Origin: Alphaproteobacteria bacterium
GTDB lineage: Bacteria > Pseudomonadota > Alphaproteobacteria > Caulobacterales > Parvularculaceae
DNA length: 64,000 nt
Assembly (NCBI GenBank): GCA_030433215.1
Contig: JAUIMC010000012.1
Span: forward strand, 1 to 64,000
Direction: 5' to 3'
Shown here: piece by piece, positions 27,329-36,176 of the stretch
How the letters are laid out: each line of letters begins with the position of its first letter
Numbering within the stretch: position 1 is the stretch's first letter
Made by a program: the position numbers and the translations under genes
Notes under the pieces: generated by a model
What the model saw: the letters and a program-made list of their open reading frames with translations, nothing else
Told to the model about the DNA's origin: nothing
The model's database searches: none

Positions 27329-27727
27329 TCAGATACCCGACAGGGCGCGGGCCAGATCGAGCAGGCGCCGGCGCGGCTCCTCATCGAGCTGGTAGTAATA
27401 GCGCACCAGATCCATGGTTTCCTTTTCGTCGAGCAGCCCCTCAGCGGGCGCTTCGGCGAAACCCGCCTCGGCCTTGAGGTCGAAATCAAGCTTCGGTTCG
27501 GCGCCGTTGATGCCTTCGAAGAAGTAGGAGATCGAGACATCGAGCGCCTTCGCCAGCGACCATAGCCGCGAAGCGGAAATGCGGTTCGAGCCGCTCTCAT
27601 ATTTCTGGATCTGCTGGAAGCGGATATCCACCGCCTGCGCCAGCTTTTCCTGCGTCAGCCCCAGAAGGCGGCGGCGCTGCCGCAGCCGCCGGCCAACATG
27701 AACATCGATCGGATGCGCCGTAGCCAT
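27329..27727 (-). CDS. XRE-family helix-turn-helix transcriptional regulator
   Basis: 132 aa; VGRRLRQRRRLLGLTQEKLAQAVDIRFQQIQKYESGSNRISASRLWSLAKAL. Confidence 0.9.
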   Translation of the reverse strand: MATAHPIDVHVGRRLRQRRRLLGLTQEKLAQAVDIRFQQIQKYESGSNRISASRLWSLAKALDVSISYFFEGINGAEPKLDFDLKAEAGFAEAPAEGLLDEKETMDLVRYYYQLDEEPRRRLLDLARALSGI

Positions 27728-27945
27728 AATACTCCACCTGTCCCTTTCAAAGGAGCGGCGCAGACGGGTATCGCGCGCGCCGTTCCGGTTTTCGGGTGGA
27801 GAGAACGCAAACCCCGTGCCGCAGGCGTGAAACAGGGGAATTTCGCTCGCCTAAAAGACGATTTCATCCCGCAGAGGATGTGCGCGCGCGCCTGCGCCTA
27901 TCGGAAAAGAGGGTCCGTTGTGCCGTTTCGGAACAGGCGGACGGC

Positions 27946-29130
27946 CTAATCAATCATCTTGGCCGAGCGCAGCCAGAAATTCTCGTCAAAGCCCGGGGTT
28001 TCGAGATTAACCACGAACTGACGCGACGCCGCCTCCCAGGAAAAGCGCTCCGCCCATTCCCGGCAGGCTTTCGGATCGCGGTTTTCATAGGCGGTCAGGC
28101 ACGCCTTGGTTAAATCCTCGTCCATGGCGCCGCAGCCGGCGGGCGCGCCGTCGAGAATTTCCAAGGGGCCGCGCACGGGATAGGCCGCCACGGGCGCCCC
28201 GCAGGCGAGCGCTTCGACATTGACGAGACCAAACGTATCGGTGCGCGAGGGAAAGACGAAAACATCCGAACCCTGATAATAGCGGGTCAGCTCGTCGCCA
28301 TATTTCGGCCCGGTGAAAACCGCGTCCTTGTATCTTTCTTCGAGTTCTTCGCGCTGGGGGCCGTCGCCGACGATCAGCTTGGTCCCCGGCAGCTTCGCCT
28401 CGAGAAAATCCTCGATGCTTTTTTCGACGGCGAGACGGCCGACATACAAAAAGATCGGCCGTTCATACTTGTCGAGCCACGACCGGTCGCCGGGCGTGAA
28501 CTGGTCGAGATCGACACCGCGCGCCCAGAGCTTCATGCGCGTGAACCCGCGCTCGCCGAGTTCTTCCATGAGGCCAGGCGTCGCCACCATCATGGTTTCG
28601 CCGTCCTTGTGAAAATCCTTCAGGATGCCGTAGCCCCAGCTCGTGGGGACTTTCCAGCGCTCATTCGCGTATTCGGCGAAGCGCGTGTGAAAGCTCGTGG
28701 TGAAGGGATAACCGCGGCGCTTGCAGAAGCGGCGCGTGGCGCGCCCGATCGGACCTTCGGTCGCAATGTGAATGGCGTCCGGCTGAAAGTCGTTGATCAT
28801 CTTCGCGACTTTCCGGTTCGGCATCAGGGAGAGCCGGATTTCCGGATAGGACGGCAAGGGAATGGAGCGGAATTCATTCGGCGTGATGTAAAGCACTTCA
28901 TTGCCGAAATCGGTGAGGATCTTGCCCAGCGTGTCTAGCGTCCGGACGACGCCATTCAGCTGCGGTTTCCAGGCGTCGGTGGCGATGACGATCTTCAGCC
29001 CCTCCTGGCCTTTGGGCATGTCGAACATCTTTTTCGGCCGCGTGAACCGGCCCACTCCGGAGCCGAAGCGGCGCAGCGCGCTTTTCTTCTTTTCCGTCGT
29101 TCTCGCCGGCAGCGGATTTGGATCAGTCAT
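27946..29130 (-). CDS. glycosyltransferase (GT4-type)
   Basis: 394 aa; KIVIATDAWKPQLNGVVRTLDTLGK, PIFLYVGRLAVEKSIEDFLEAKLPGTKLIVGDGPQREELE, VFPSRTDTFGLVNVEALACGAPVAAY. Confidence 0.9.
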   Translation of the reverse strand: MTDPNPLPARTTEKKKSALRRFGSGVGRFTRPKKMFDMPKGQEGLKIVIATDAWKPQLNGVVRTLDTLGKILTDFGNEVLYITPNEFRSIPLPSYPEIRLSLMPNRKVAKMINDFQPDAIHIATEGPIGRATRRFCKRRGYPFTTSFHTRFAEYANERWKVPTSWGYGILKDFHKDGETMMVATPGLMEELGERGFTRMKLWARGVDLDQFTPGDRSWLDKYERPIFLYVGRLAVEKSIEDFLEAKLPGTKLIVGDGPQREELEERYKDAVFTGPKYGDELTRYYQGSDVFVFPSRTDTFGLVNVEALACGAPVAAYPVRGPLEILDGAPAGCGAMDEDLTKACLTAYENRDPKACREWAERFSWEAASRQFVVNLETPGFDENFWLRSAKMID

Positions 29131-29320
29131 GAGGCGGGGCCTGTGTTTTCTTGGGCGTTCTTATCAGGGCGCTCGGGGTCCGGAGCCAAGGCCTTAAGCA
29201 TCATAGCGGAATGCGGACCGGCTGGCCTTAGAGCCACCGTCATCGCTCCGCAACCCCTTCTCCGCCGGGTCCATGGGAACCCAGGGAAACCCCGGGCGTC
29301 CCAGGAGAGACCGGAGCGGC

Positions 29321-29339
29321 GCCCGTCGCGGGCCTTTTT
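29321..29339 (+). terminator. terminator-like hairpin GCCCG-TCG-CGGGC + CTTTTT without an obvious plus-strand gene
   Basis: Short GC stem then T5, in an otherwise unannotated intergenic stretch. Confidence 0.35.
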
Positions 29340-29586
29340 CCGGCTCAAAGGAAAAAAACCGGGCCCGCCGCCAAACAGGCCGCATCGCTTCTTTCTGGGT
29401 GGGCTTTAAGGCGCCTTTTCGCGCAGCGGCCCCAAAAGCCGGGCGCGCGGCCGCAAGATACGTCTTTTTTTATGCTCTGAGCTCCCTCAAAAAGCATAAA
29501 CGGCCAAAATAGATATATTAATAAGAATAATATGCTGAATTTTGGCGCTTTCTCTTAAAGTTCACCTAATTTTCCCTAAAAGAATG

Positions 29587-29616
29587 TTGCGTCGCAAAAA
29601 ATTTGTTGCGACGCAA
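29587..29616. promoter_or_regulatory. paired TTGC-N3-GCAA operator sites (PhaR/AniA-like)
   Basis: TTGCGTCGCAA (29587-29597) and TTGCGACGCAA (29606-29616) are exact reverse complements; the second covers the -35 of the sRNA promoter. Confidence 0.6.
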
Positions 29617-29634
29617 AATCCTATTTGCTATGTT
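29606..29634 (+). promoter_or_regulatory. candidate sRNA promoter TTGCGA-N17-TATGTT
   Basis: -35 TTGCGA 29606-29611, 17-nt spacer, -10 TATGTT 29629-29634; predicts a start near 29641. Confidence 0.55.
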
Positions 29635-29640
29635 GTGAAT

Positions 29641-29724
29641 GTAGCGCGATGGCGCTGCTGCCCAGTTCTTGGGCGTTTCCTCCCTAACGACTTCAGGCCG
29701 CGGTTCGTCCGCGGCCTTTTTTTT
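29641..29724 (+). ncRNA. probable alpha-r8 / suhB-family (mmgR-like) trans-acting sRNA
   Basis: Three hairpins (AGCGC-GATG-GCGCT; GCCCA-GTTCT-TGGGC; terminator GGCCGCGG-TTCGT-CCGCGGCC + T8) with the single-stranded anti-SD stretch GTTTCCTCCCTAACGACTTC between hairpins 2 and 3; resembles the suhB/alpha-r8 consensus from memory. Confidence 0.72.
29696..29724 (+). terminator. intrinsic terminator of the sRNA
   Basis: 8-bp stem GGCCGCGG/CCGCGGCC, 5-nt loop, followed by TTTTTTTT. Confidence 0.9.
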
Positions 29725-29845
29725 CGCCGACAGGGAGGCTCAGTATAATTCATGGATTCTGGGCGCGCCACTGTTTTGGGTTGGGTCCAAGCAGACTTCT
29801 TAGCCTCGCCAGCAACGGTGCGGCTTTTCCCGTCTATTCGGCGGC

Positions 29846-30751
29846 CTATTCAGCGGCCTGGGCCGAACGCAGATCCTCCGCGTCGAAGGCGGTGAGCTTT
29901 TCCATCAGGGTGATCATGTTCCGGCGCAGGAGGTCGAAACCTTCGGTGCGCGCGATGCGGCGTTCGTCGAGGTAAAGCGCCCGGTTGATCTCGATCTGGA
30001 GGGCGTGGACGCCGCTGCGCGGCCGGCCATAGGAAGAGGCCACATAGCCGCCGGCGTAAGGCGCGTTGCGGGCCACCTGATAGCCGAAGCCGGTGAGGAT
30101 ATCCTCCACATAGCGCACGATGGACGGCGCGCAGGAAGAGCCGAAACGGTCGCCGAGGACGAAATCGATGCGCGGCTCGCCGGGACGGAAAGGCGCGCCC
30201 CCGGCCGAGGGCATGGAATGGCAGTCGATCAGGATGGCGCAGCCGAAGCGCGCCCGCGCCTCGTCGATAAGCCCGCGCAATGTCTTGTGATAGGGGTCGT
30301 AGCACGAGGCCAGGCGGCGGCGGGCGTCGAAATAATAGAGCTTGCGCCCGTAAATATCCTGCCCGTCGGCAACGATGCGGGGAATGACGCCAAGCCCGGC
30401 GATCACCCGGCTCGACCGGCTGTCGGCCGATTTCGGCAAGCCGTCCGCGAACATGCGCGGATCGAGCTCGTCGCGCGAGCGGTTAACGTCCACAAAGGCG
30501 CGCGGGAACAGCGCCCGCAACAAAGGCGCGCCGAAATGCGGCGCCTCGTCAAACAGAAGATCCACATAGCTGTCTTCGGACTGGCGCAATCCGTGCCGGT
30601 CGAGCCGGGAGTTGCGCAACAGCTCGCCCGGATAGTCGCGCCCCGAATGCGGCGAGGCGAAGACCAGCGGGGTCGACGCCTCGCGCGGCGCCAGCACCTC
30701 GACGGCGCGGCGCGGCGGAAAGCTCCCTTTGTGATCAGTCTCTTGCGGCAT
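29846..30751 (-). CDS. N-formylglutamate amidohydrolase family
   Basis: 301 aa; VFASPHSGRDYPGELLRNSRLD, DVNRSRDELDPRMF, ILIDCHSMPSAGG, LQIEINRALYLDE. Confidence 0.9.
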   Translation of the reverse strand: MPQETDHKGSFPPRRAVEVLAPREASTPLVFASPHSGRDYPGELLRNSRLDRHGLRQSEDSYVDLLFDEAPHFGAPLLRALFPRAFVDVNRSRDELDPRMFADGLPKSADSRSSRVIAGLGVIPRIVADGQDIYGRKLYYFDARRRLASCYDPYHKTLRGLIDEARARFGCAILIDCHSMPSAGGAPFRPGEPRIDFVLGDRFGSSCAPSIVRYVEDILTGFGYQVARNAPYAGGYVASSYGRPRSGVHALQIEINRALYLDERRIARTEGFDLLRRNMITLMEKLTAFDAEDLRSAQAAE

Positions 30752-30967
30752 GGCGGATCGATGGCTCTGCGAGGCTTGAAATCAGAATGACTTGCTGCAT
30801 GTTAGCTGCAACTTGCAGGATTCGTTAAGGCCAAACCGTTAATGGCGCCCCCGCCGGAGCGTTTTTTGCATTGGGTGGGGGAAACCATTGGGGGCGGCCC
30901 TCGTCGCAATCCCCATATAGGACAGTCACCTCGTTCGGTTTAACGAGAGAAAACAAGGGTCAGCGTA

Positions 30968-31327
30968 ATGGCGGCTATTCTTTTGGCGGAAGACGACGAT
31001 TCCATGCGGCGGTTCCTGAAAAAGGCGCTTGAGCGGGCCGGCCATTCGGTCATCGACGCCTCGCAAGGCGACGAGGCCCTGACCGAACTCCAGCTCCGGG
31101 AATTTGACCTCCTCCTGACCGACATCGTGATGCCGGTCATGGACGGGATCGAGCTCGCCCGCCGGGCCACCGAAATCGACCCGGAAATGAAGATCATGTT
31201 CATCACCGGCTTTGCGGCCGTGGCGCTGAACGCCGCCAATCAGGCGCCGGAGGACGCGAAAGTCCTGTCGAAACCGTTTCACCTGAAAGACCTTGTCTAT
31301 GAGGTCGAGCGCGTGGTCGCGGCGTAA
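30968..31327 (+). CDS. cpdR: CpdR-type response regulator
   Basis: 119 aa; AAILLAEDDDSMRRFLKKALERAGH..., DLLLTDIVMPVMDGIELARRATEIDPEMKIMFITGFAAVAL. Confidence 0.9.
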   Translation: MAAILLAEDDDSMRRFLKKALERAGHSVIDASQGDEALTELQLREFDLLLTDIVMPVMDGIELARRATEIDPEMKIMFITGFAAVALNAANQAPEDAKVLSKPFHLKDLVYEVERVVAA

Positions 31328-31437
31328 GCCCGCCCCGGGATTTCCTCATCGGCTTCTAAAGGCTTGCGCCCCTCAGATTTTCCCGTTAGGTAGCCTGCCT
31401 TCCTGCAGGAGCGGTTCTGCCGCTTCACACCTGAAAA

Positions 31438-31512
31438 GGGCGCGTAGCTCAGCGGGAGAGCACTACGTTGACATCGTAGGGGTCACTGGTTCAATCCCAG
31501 TCGCGCCCACCA
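31438..31512 (+). tRNA. tRNA-Val (anticodon GAC), CCA encoded
   Basis: Acceptor GGGCGCG/CGCGCCC-ACCA, D arm GCTCAGCGGGAGAGC, anticodon arm CTACG-TTGACAT-CGTAG, T arm ACTGG-TTCAATC-CCAGT. Confidence 0.95.
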
Positions 31513-31523
31513 TTCGCAGCTAG

Positions 31524-31562
31524 TTCGCCGAAGGCGAAATTTTTAATCCGGTGGATTAAAAA
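31524..31562 (+). terminator. double hairpin after tRNA-Val (TTCGCC-GAA-GGCGAA then TTTTTAATCC-GGT-GGATTAAAAA)
   Basis: Two perfect hairpins back to back; the first is followed by ATTTTT. Confidence 0.55.
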
Positions 31563-31723
31563 TAAGCGGAGAATGCCCCGGCAGGGGCCTTCGGCTTGGC
31601 AAGCCAGGTTATTACCAGACAATGTATAAACTAACGCGCGCGAAAGAAGCGAAGGCTGTCACGCCGAAGCTCTAGCGAAGGCGGACCCGAAAATCCGGCG
31701 ACTTCCAGCGCTCATCGCAAATA

Positions 31724-31751
31724 AAAAAGGCGTCCCGGAGGACGCCTTTTT
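31724..31751. terminator. bidirectional intrinsic terminator
   Basis: AAAAAGGCGTCC-CGGA-GGACGCCTTTTT. Confidence 0.85.
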
Positions 31752-31773
31752 CGAAAACGCATGTTCAGCGCAA

Positions 31774-32517
31774 TCAGTCTTTCAGATTGGAGATCTTGTT
31801 GCGCGGCGCGGTCTCGTCTTCGAGGAAGAAGCGGATCAGCTCCGCGCCCTGCTCGAAACCGTCCGCATGCTGATCGGACTGGTTGGAATAGCCGGTCTCT
31901 GCGCCGGTGATGTGGCCGAGCTGCTGACGGTTCAGATGCGAGGAGGACAGATCGCCTGCATAGCCTTCAAGGCTCACCGTCTGATGAGAGTTCGCAAGCT
32001 CCTTCGCATACATCTCGCTCAATAGGAGAAAGTTCACCAGCGACGAGGCGATATTGCCGCGCGGAATGCCGTAATCGGCGATGTCGTAGCGGCTGATATA
32101 GGCCGATCCCGCCTGGTCGACGCCGGCGGTCGCGAACGGATAGCGCGCGTTGAACGCCTGCACGGTCTGCGGATTGGCGGTCGTGTCCGAGAACAGCATC
32201 AGGGTCTGCATGCCGGCGCATTCCGCGCCCTGGCAAGCGGTGAAGAACATCACGAACTGCATGCTACCCGCGGCCGCATGGATATATTGCGCGCCGTTGG
32301 AAAGCTGGCCCACCTGCCACGGCATGCCGAGTTCGTTGAGCACCGGCCCCACGGTCTGGACGCTGAATTTGCGCACCACGCTCTCCGGATTGGAAAGCCC
32401 GCCGGAATTTTCGCCGGAGCCCATGCTGTTTTGCGCGCTCGCGCCGGAAATGCTGGATGCAAGCGCCATCGCTGCGGCGCCGATAAAGGCGGTAATCGGT
32501 TTCATGACCCCTCTCAA
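31774..32517 (-). CDS. YbjN domain-containing secreted protein
   Basis: 247 aa with signal peptide; VGQLSNGAQYIHAAAGSMQFVMFFTACQ..., PFATAGVDQAGSAYISRYDIADYGIPRGNIASSLVNFL. Confidence 0.6.
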   Translation of the reverse strand: MRGVMKPITAFIGAAAMALASSISGASAQNSMGSGENSGGLSNPESVVRKFSVQTVGPVLNELGMPWQVGQLSNGAQYIHAAAGSMQFVMFFTACQGAECAGMQTLMLFSDTTANPQTVQAFNARYPFATAGVDQAGSAYISRYDIADYGIPRGNIASSLVNFLLLSEMYAKELANSHQTVSLEGYAGDLSSSHLNRQQLGHITGAETGYSNQSDQHADGFEQGAELIRFFLEDETAPRNKISNLKD

Positions 32518-32639
32518 TTTCCCCTAAGATACCCTAAGTCTGACAGACGGGGCCTCCCCCCGCCGGAAGAAGTGTAGGCGAAAAGCGCCGTGACGGCCAG
32601 AGCGGGACCAGCCCCGCCCTTGCGCTGGCGGTTTCGCCC

Positions 32640-34190
32640 ATGTTTTCAGGTGACTTTCGGCCTAAGCCGTGGTTTAGCCGGGCGCTTATGGACAAGAGAC
32701 CCACCAGAAACGATCGCCGCCCCAATTTCGCGAAATCAGACCGCGCGAAACCCGACCGCCCGAAATCCGGACGCCCCCAATTCGAGCGCCAGAAGGGACC
32801 GCGGGATGCGGAGGCAAGACCGCCGCGCGAGCGCGGAAAAGACGAAGACGGCGCTCCCAAGCGCGCTCGTCCGCTTTCGACCATGGCGGGCGTCGAGGCG
32901 CGCCGCGCCGTTCTGGAAATTCTCGACCGGGTGTGGGAGGGCGCGCCGCTTGACGAGGCGATCGCCAAGACCCGGCCCTTCGAACATCTCGAGGGCCCGG
33001 ACCGGGGCTTCGCCCGTCTTCTCGCAACGGAAACTCTGCGGCGCCGGGGCGCGCTCGATCATTTGCTCGGCGAATTTCTCGACCGGCCCCTGCCGAAAAA
33101 ATCGGCCCGGGTCATGGATATCCTGCGCATCGCCGCCGCGCAGCTCCTCATCCTCGGAACGCCGGCGCACGCCGCGGTTTCCACTTCCGTCGAACTCGCC
33201 AATGAGCGCGGCGAAACCCAGGGCTATGCGAAGCTCATCAACGCCATTGCCCGCAAAATCGCGGACGCCGGCAAGGAAGCGCTAGAAAAGATCCCCGCAC
33301 GGACGGATACGCCCTCCTGGATGTGGCGCGCCTGGGAGCGCCAGTTCGGCCCCGTCGCCGCCAAGGCCATCGCCGAGGCCCACCGCGAAATCCCGCCCCT
33401 CGATCTCACCTTCAAGCCCGGCGAAGACATCGACGCATGGCTCGCGCGGTTTAAAGAAGCCGGGCTTGACGCCAAACCGCTCGCCATGGGCGGCGCGCGC
33501 CTGTCCCATGCCGGCGACGTCACCGCCCTTCCCGGTTTCGAGGACGGCGCCTGGTGGGTGCAGGACGCGGCGGCGAGCCTGCCCGCAAAACTCCTCGGAG
33601 ACCTTGACGGCAAGACCGTGTTCGATCTGTGCGCCGCCCCCGGCGGCAAGACGCTGCAGCTTGCAGCGGCGGGCGCGAAAGTCACCGCTGTCGACAAATC
33701 CGGCGCGCGCATGGAGCGCGTCAGCGAAAACCTCGTCCGGACGAAACTGACGGCGGACATCATCGAGGACGACGCCCTGCGCTTCAGACCGGCGGAGAAA
33801 GCCGACGCCATCCTGCTCGACGCGCCCTGCACGGCGACGGGCACGATCCGGCGCCATCCCGACATTCCCTGGTCGAAAGGCGAAACCGCGCTCACGGCGC
33901 TTGCAGAGCTTCAGTCAAAGATGATCGACCATGCCCTGGCGCTCCTCAAACCCGGCGGGCTTCTCGTCTATTGCGTCTGCTCGCTCCAGCGCGAGGAAGG
34001 CGAGCGCCAGATCAAGGCGGCGCTCGCCCGCCATGCGGAAGTCGAGCGGGTTCCCGTCACGGCGGCGGAGATCGGCGGCCTCGACAAGGCCGTCACCCGC
34101 GACGGCGACATGCGCACCCTGCCCTCCATGCTGGCCGGCGAAGGCGGCATGGACGGCTTCTTCGCCGCCCGGCTGCGCCTCAAGCGTTAA
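32640..34190 (+). CDS. rsmB: RsmB/NOP family rRNA m5C methyltransferase (start uncertain)
   Basis: NusB-like N-terminal domain (EARRAVLEILDRVWEGAPLDEAI), VFDLCAAPGGKTLQLAA, LLDAPCTATGTIRRHPDIPW, VYCVCSLQREEGE. Confidence 0.85.
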   Translation: MFSGDFRPKPWFSRALMDKRPTRNDRRPNFAKSDRAKPDRPKSGRPQFERQKGPRDAEARPPRERGKDEDGAPKRARPLSTMAGVEARRAVLEILDRVWEGAPLDEAIAKTRPFEHLEGPDRGFARLLATETLRRRGALDHLLGEFLDRPLPKKSARVMDILRIAAAQLLILGTPAHAAVSTSVELANERGETQGYAKLINAIARKIADAGKEALEKIPARTDTPSWMWRAWERQFGPVAAKAIAEAHREIPPLDLTFKPGEDIDAWLARFKEAGLDAKPLAMGGARLSHAGDVTALPGFEDGAWWVQDAAASLPAKLLGDLDGKTVFDLCAAPGGKTLQLAAAGAKVTAVDKSGARMERVSENLVRTKLTADIIEDDALRFRPAEKADAILLDAPCTATGTIRRHPDIPWSKGETALTALAELQSKMIDHALALLKPGGLLVYCVCSLQREEGERQIKAALARHAEVERVPVTAAEIGGLDKAVTRDGDMRTLPSMLAGEGGMDGFFAARLRLKR

Positions 34191-34389
34191 CGGTTGGAAA
34201 ACCTTTCAATATAAACCATTTAGCGGCTCCGCCGGGGCGCCGATTTTCGCCGATTCCGGTCCGAATCCCCTTGATTGCGGGCCCAGCGGCCCCGATATTG
34301 TCACTTGCAGCGAAGGCGGCCTTCCGGGCCGCCCTTCTCAGTTTGGCCAATTTCGCTTTGGCATAGGGAACCGAAAGGACAGGCGGCAC

Positions 34390-35118
34390 ATGAACGAACC
34401 TCGCAGACAATTTGGCGGCGCCATTCCGCGCGCCGGCGGCGTCGAAATCGATGAGGGTCTGCGCCAATACATGCTGGGCGTTTACAACTATATGGCGCTC
34501 GGCGTGGCGGCCACGGGCCTTTTCTCGATGTTTATCGCGAGCAATCCGTCCCTGATGATGGCGATCATGACGACGCCGCTGAAATGGGTCGGCTTTATCG
34601 GCATTCTCGGCCTTGGCTGGTTTGCCCCCCGCGTCATCATGAACGGCTCCAAGGTCGCGGCGCACGCCATGTTCTGGGTCTACGCCGCGCTCTGGGGCGT
34701 GATGATCGCGCCGATGCTGTTTGTTTTCCAGCAGCAGGGCGCCGCGGTCGAGATCTACAAGGCGTTCTTCATCACGGCCTCGGTCTTCGGCGCCGTGAGC
34801 CTTTACGGCTATACGACAAAGCGTAATCTTTCCGCCTTCGCCCAGTTCTTCTTCATGGCGACGGTCGGGCTTCTGATCGCCATTGTCGTCAACGTGATCT
34901 TCTTCCAGAGCGAGCTGATGAGCCTCATCACCTCGTGCCTGGTTGTTCTCGTCTTCTCCGGCATCACCGCCTGGGAAACGCAGGCCATCAAGTCGTTTTA
35001 CCAACAAGGCAGCGCCATGAACGAGCGCACGGCGATCATGGGCGCTTTCATGCTCTATGGCTCCTTCGTGACGCTGTTCATTCACATCCTCAACATTCTC
35101 GGCATCATGCGCGACTAG
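34390..35118 (+). CDS. Bax inhibitor-1/YccA family membrane protein
   Basis: MNEPRRQFGGAIPRAGGVEIDEGLRQYMLGVYNYMALGVAATG..., WETQAIKSFYQQGSAMNERTAIMGAFMLYGSFVTLFIHILNILG. Confidence 0.92.
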   Translation: MNEPRRQFGGAIPRAGGVEIDEGLRQYMLGVYNYMALGVAATGLFSMFIASNPSLMMAIMTTPLKWVGFIGILGLGWFAPRVIMNGSKVAAHAMFWVYAALWGVMIAPMLFVFQQQGAAVEIYKAFFITASVFGAVSLYGYTTKRNLSAFAQFFFMATVGLLIAIVVNVIFFQSELMSLITSCLVVLVFSGITAWETQAIKSFYQQGSAMNERTAIMGAFMLYGSFVTLFIHILNILGIMRD

Positions 35119-35142
35119 GCTGAGGAAAAATCAGGACAGGAG

Positions 35143-35168
35143 AAAGCCCCGCTCCGGCGGGGCTTTTT
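35143..35168 (+). terminator. intrinsic terminator after the Bax inhibitor-1 gene
   Basis: AAAGCCCCGC-TCCG-GCGGGGCTTTTT. Confidence 0.85.
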
Positions 35169-35223
35169 CTTTACAGCGCCTTCCTCGGGCGGGATGATCG
35201 CATCAAAAGAGGAGACGCATCCC

Positions 35224-36087
35224 ATGACCGATCTGCCGACGCCGCTCGTTTCCACCGACTGGCTCGCCGACCATCTCGGCGCGCCCGATCTCGTCATTCT
35301 CGATTGCACCACGGTTCAGGAAGAAACGCCCGACGGCTCCTACGCCTTTGTCGCGGGCCGCACATCCTATGACGACGCGCATATCCCCGGCTCCGTCTTC
35401 TGCGACGTTCTGGGGACCCTCGGCGACAAGGACGATCCGCGGCCCCTGATGATGCCGAAGCCGAACGCCTTCAAGGCGGCGATAGAGGCGCTCGGCGTCG
35501 GGGACGACAGCGCCGTCGTTCTTTATGACCGCGGCATCGGAAGCTGGGCGGCGCGCGTCTGGTGGAGCCTGAAAAGCTACGGCTTCGACAGGGCCGCGGT
35601 GCTCGACGGCGGCTTCAAGAAATGGACGGCCGAGGCCCGGCCTGTTTCCGACGCCGCCCCGGAGATCAGCCCCGCGACCTTCACGCCCCATTACCGGCCC
35701 GACAGGATCGTCTCAAAGGAAGACGTCCTGAACGCCATCGAGAGCGGCGGCGCAACGCTGGTTCATTCCCTCTCGCATAAAGAATTCACCGGCGAGGCGG
35801 CGCCCATGCCGCGCGCAGGCCGCATCAAGGGCTCGATCAACGCGCCGGCCTCGTCGCTCGTCGATCCCGACACCGGGGCCTATCTGCCGCAGGAGAAGCT
35901 CGCAGCGCATTTCGACGCGGCAGGCGCCCGCAAAAGCCAGCGCGTCATCACCTATTGCGGCGGCGGCGTCGCAGCCTGCAACAACGCGCTGGCGCTGACC
36001 GCGCTCGGCTTTGACGACGTCGCCGTTTACGACGGCTCCCTCGCGGAATGGACCGCCGATCCGGACGCGCCCATGGAAACCGGCTGA
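35224..36087 (+). CDS. sulfurtransferase (3-mercaptopyruvate sulfurtransferase-like, two rhodanese domains)
   Basis: MTDLPTPLVSTDWLADHLGAPDLVILDCT..., RVITYCGGGVAACNNALALTALGFDDVAVYDGSLAEW. Confidence 0.9.
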   Translation: MTDLPTPLVSTDWLADHLGAPDLVILDCTTVQEETPDGSYAFVAGRTSYDDAHIPGSVFCDVLGTLGDKDDPRPLMMPKPNAFKAAIEALGVGDDSAVVLYDRGIGSWAARVWWSLKSYGFDRAAVLDGGFKKWTAEARPVSDAAPEISPATFTPHYRPDRIVSKEDVLNAIESGGATLVHSLSHKEFTGEAAPMPRAGRIKGSINAPASSLVDPDTGAYLPQEKLAAHFDAAGARKSQRVITYCGGGVAACNNALALTALGFDDVAVYDGSLAEWTADPDAPMETG

Positions 36088-36176
36088 TCGTCGCCAATGC
36101 GACAATCGCATATGTGACAGGGCGTCATGAAATTGAGATTTGCGGCGCGCCGTGACGGTCTCTATTTTCGCTTTCC

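Noticed and set aside
30825-30842. TTAA-N10-TTAA resembling a CtrA box upstream of cpdR
   Set aside because: The canonical full CtrA site is TTAA-N7-TTAA; the spacing here is 10 nt.
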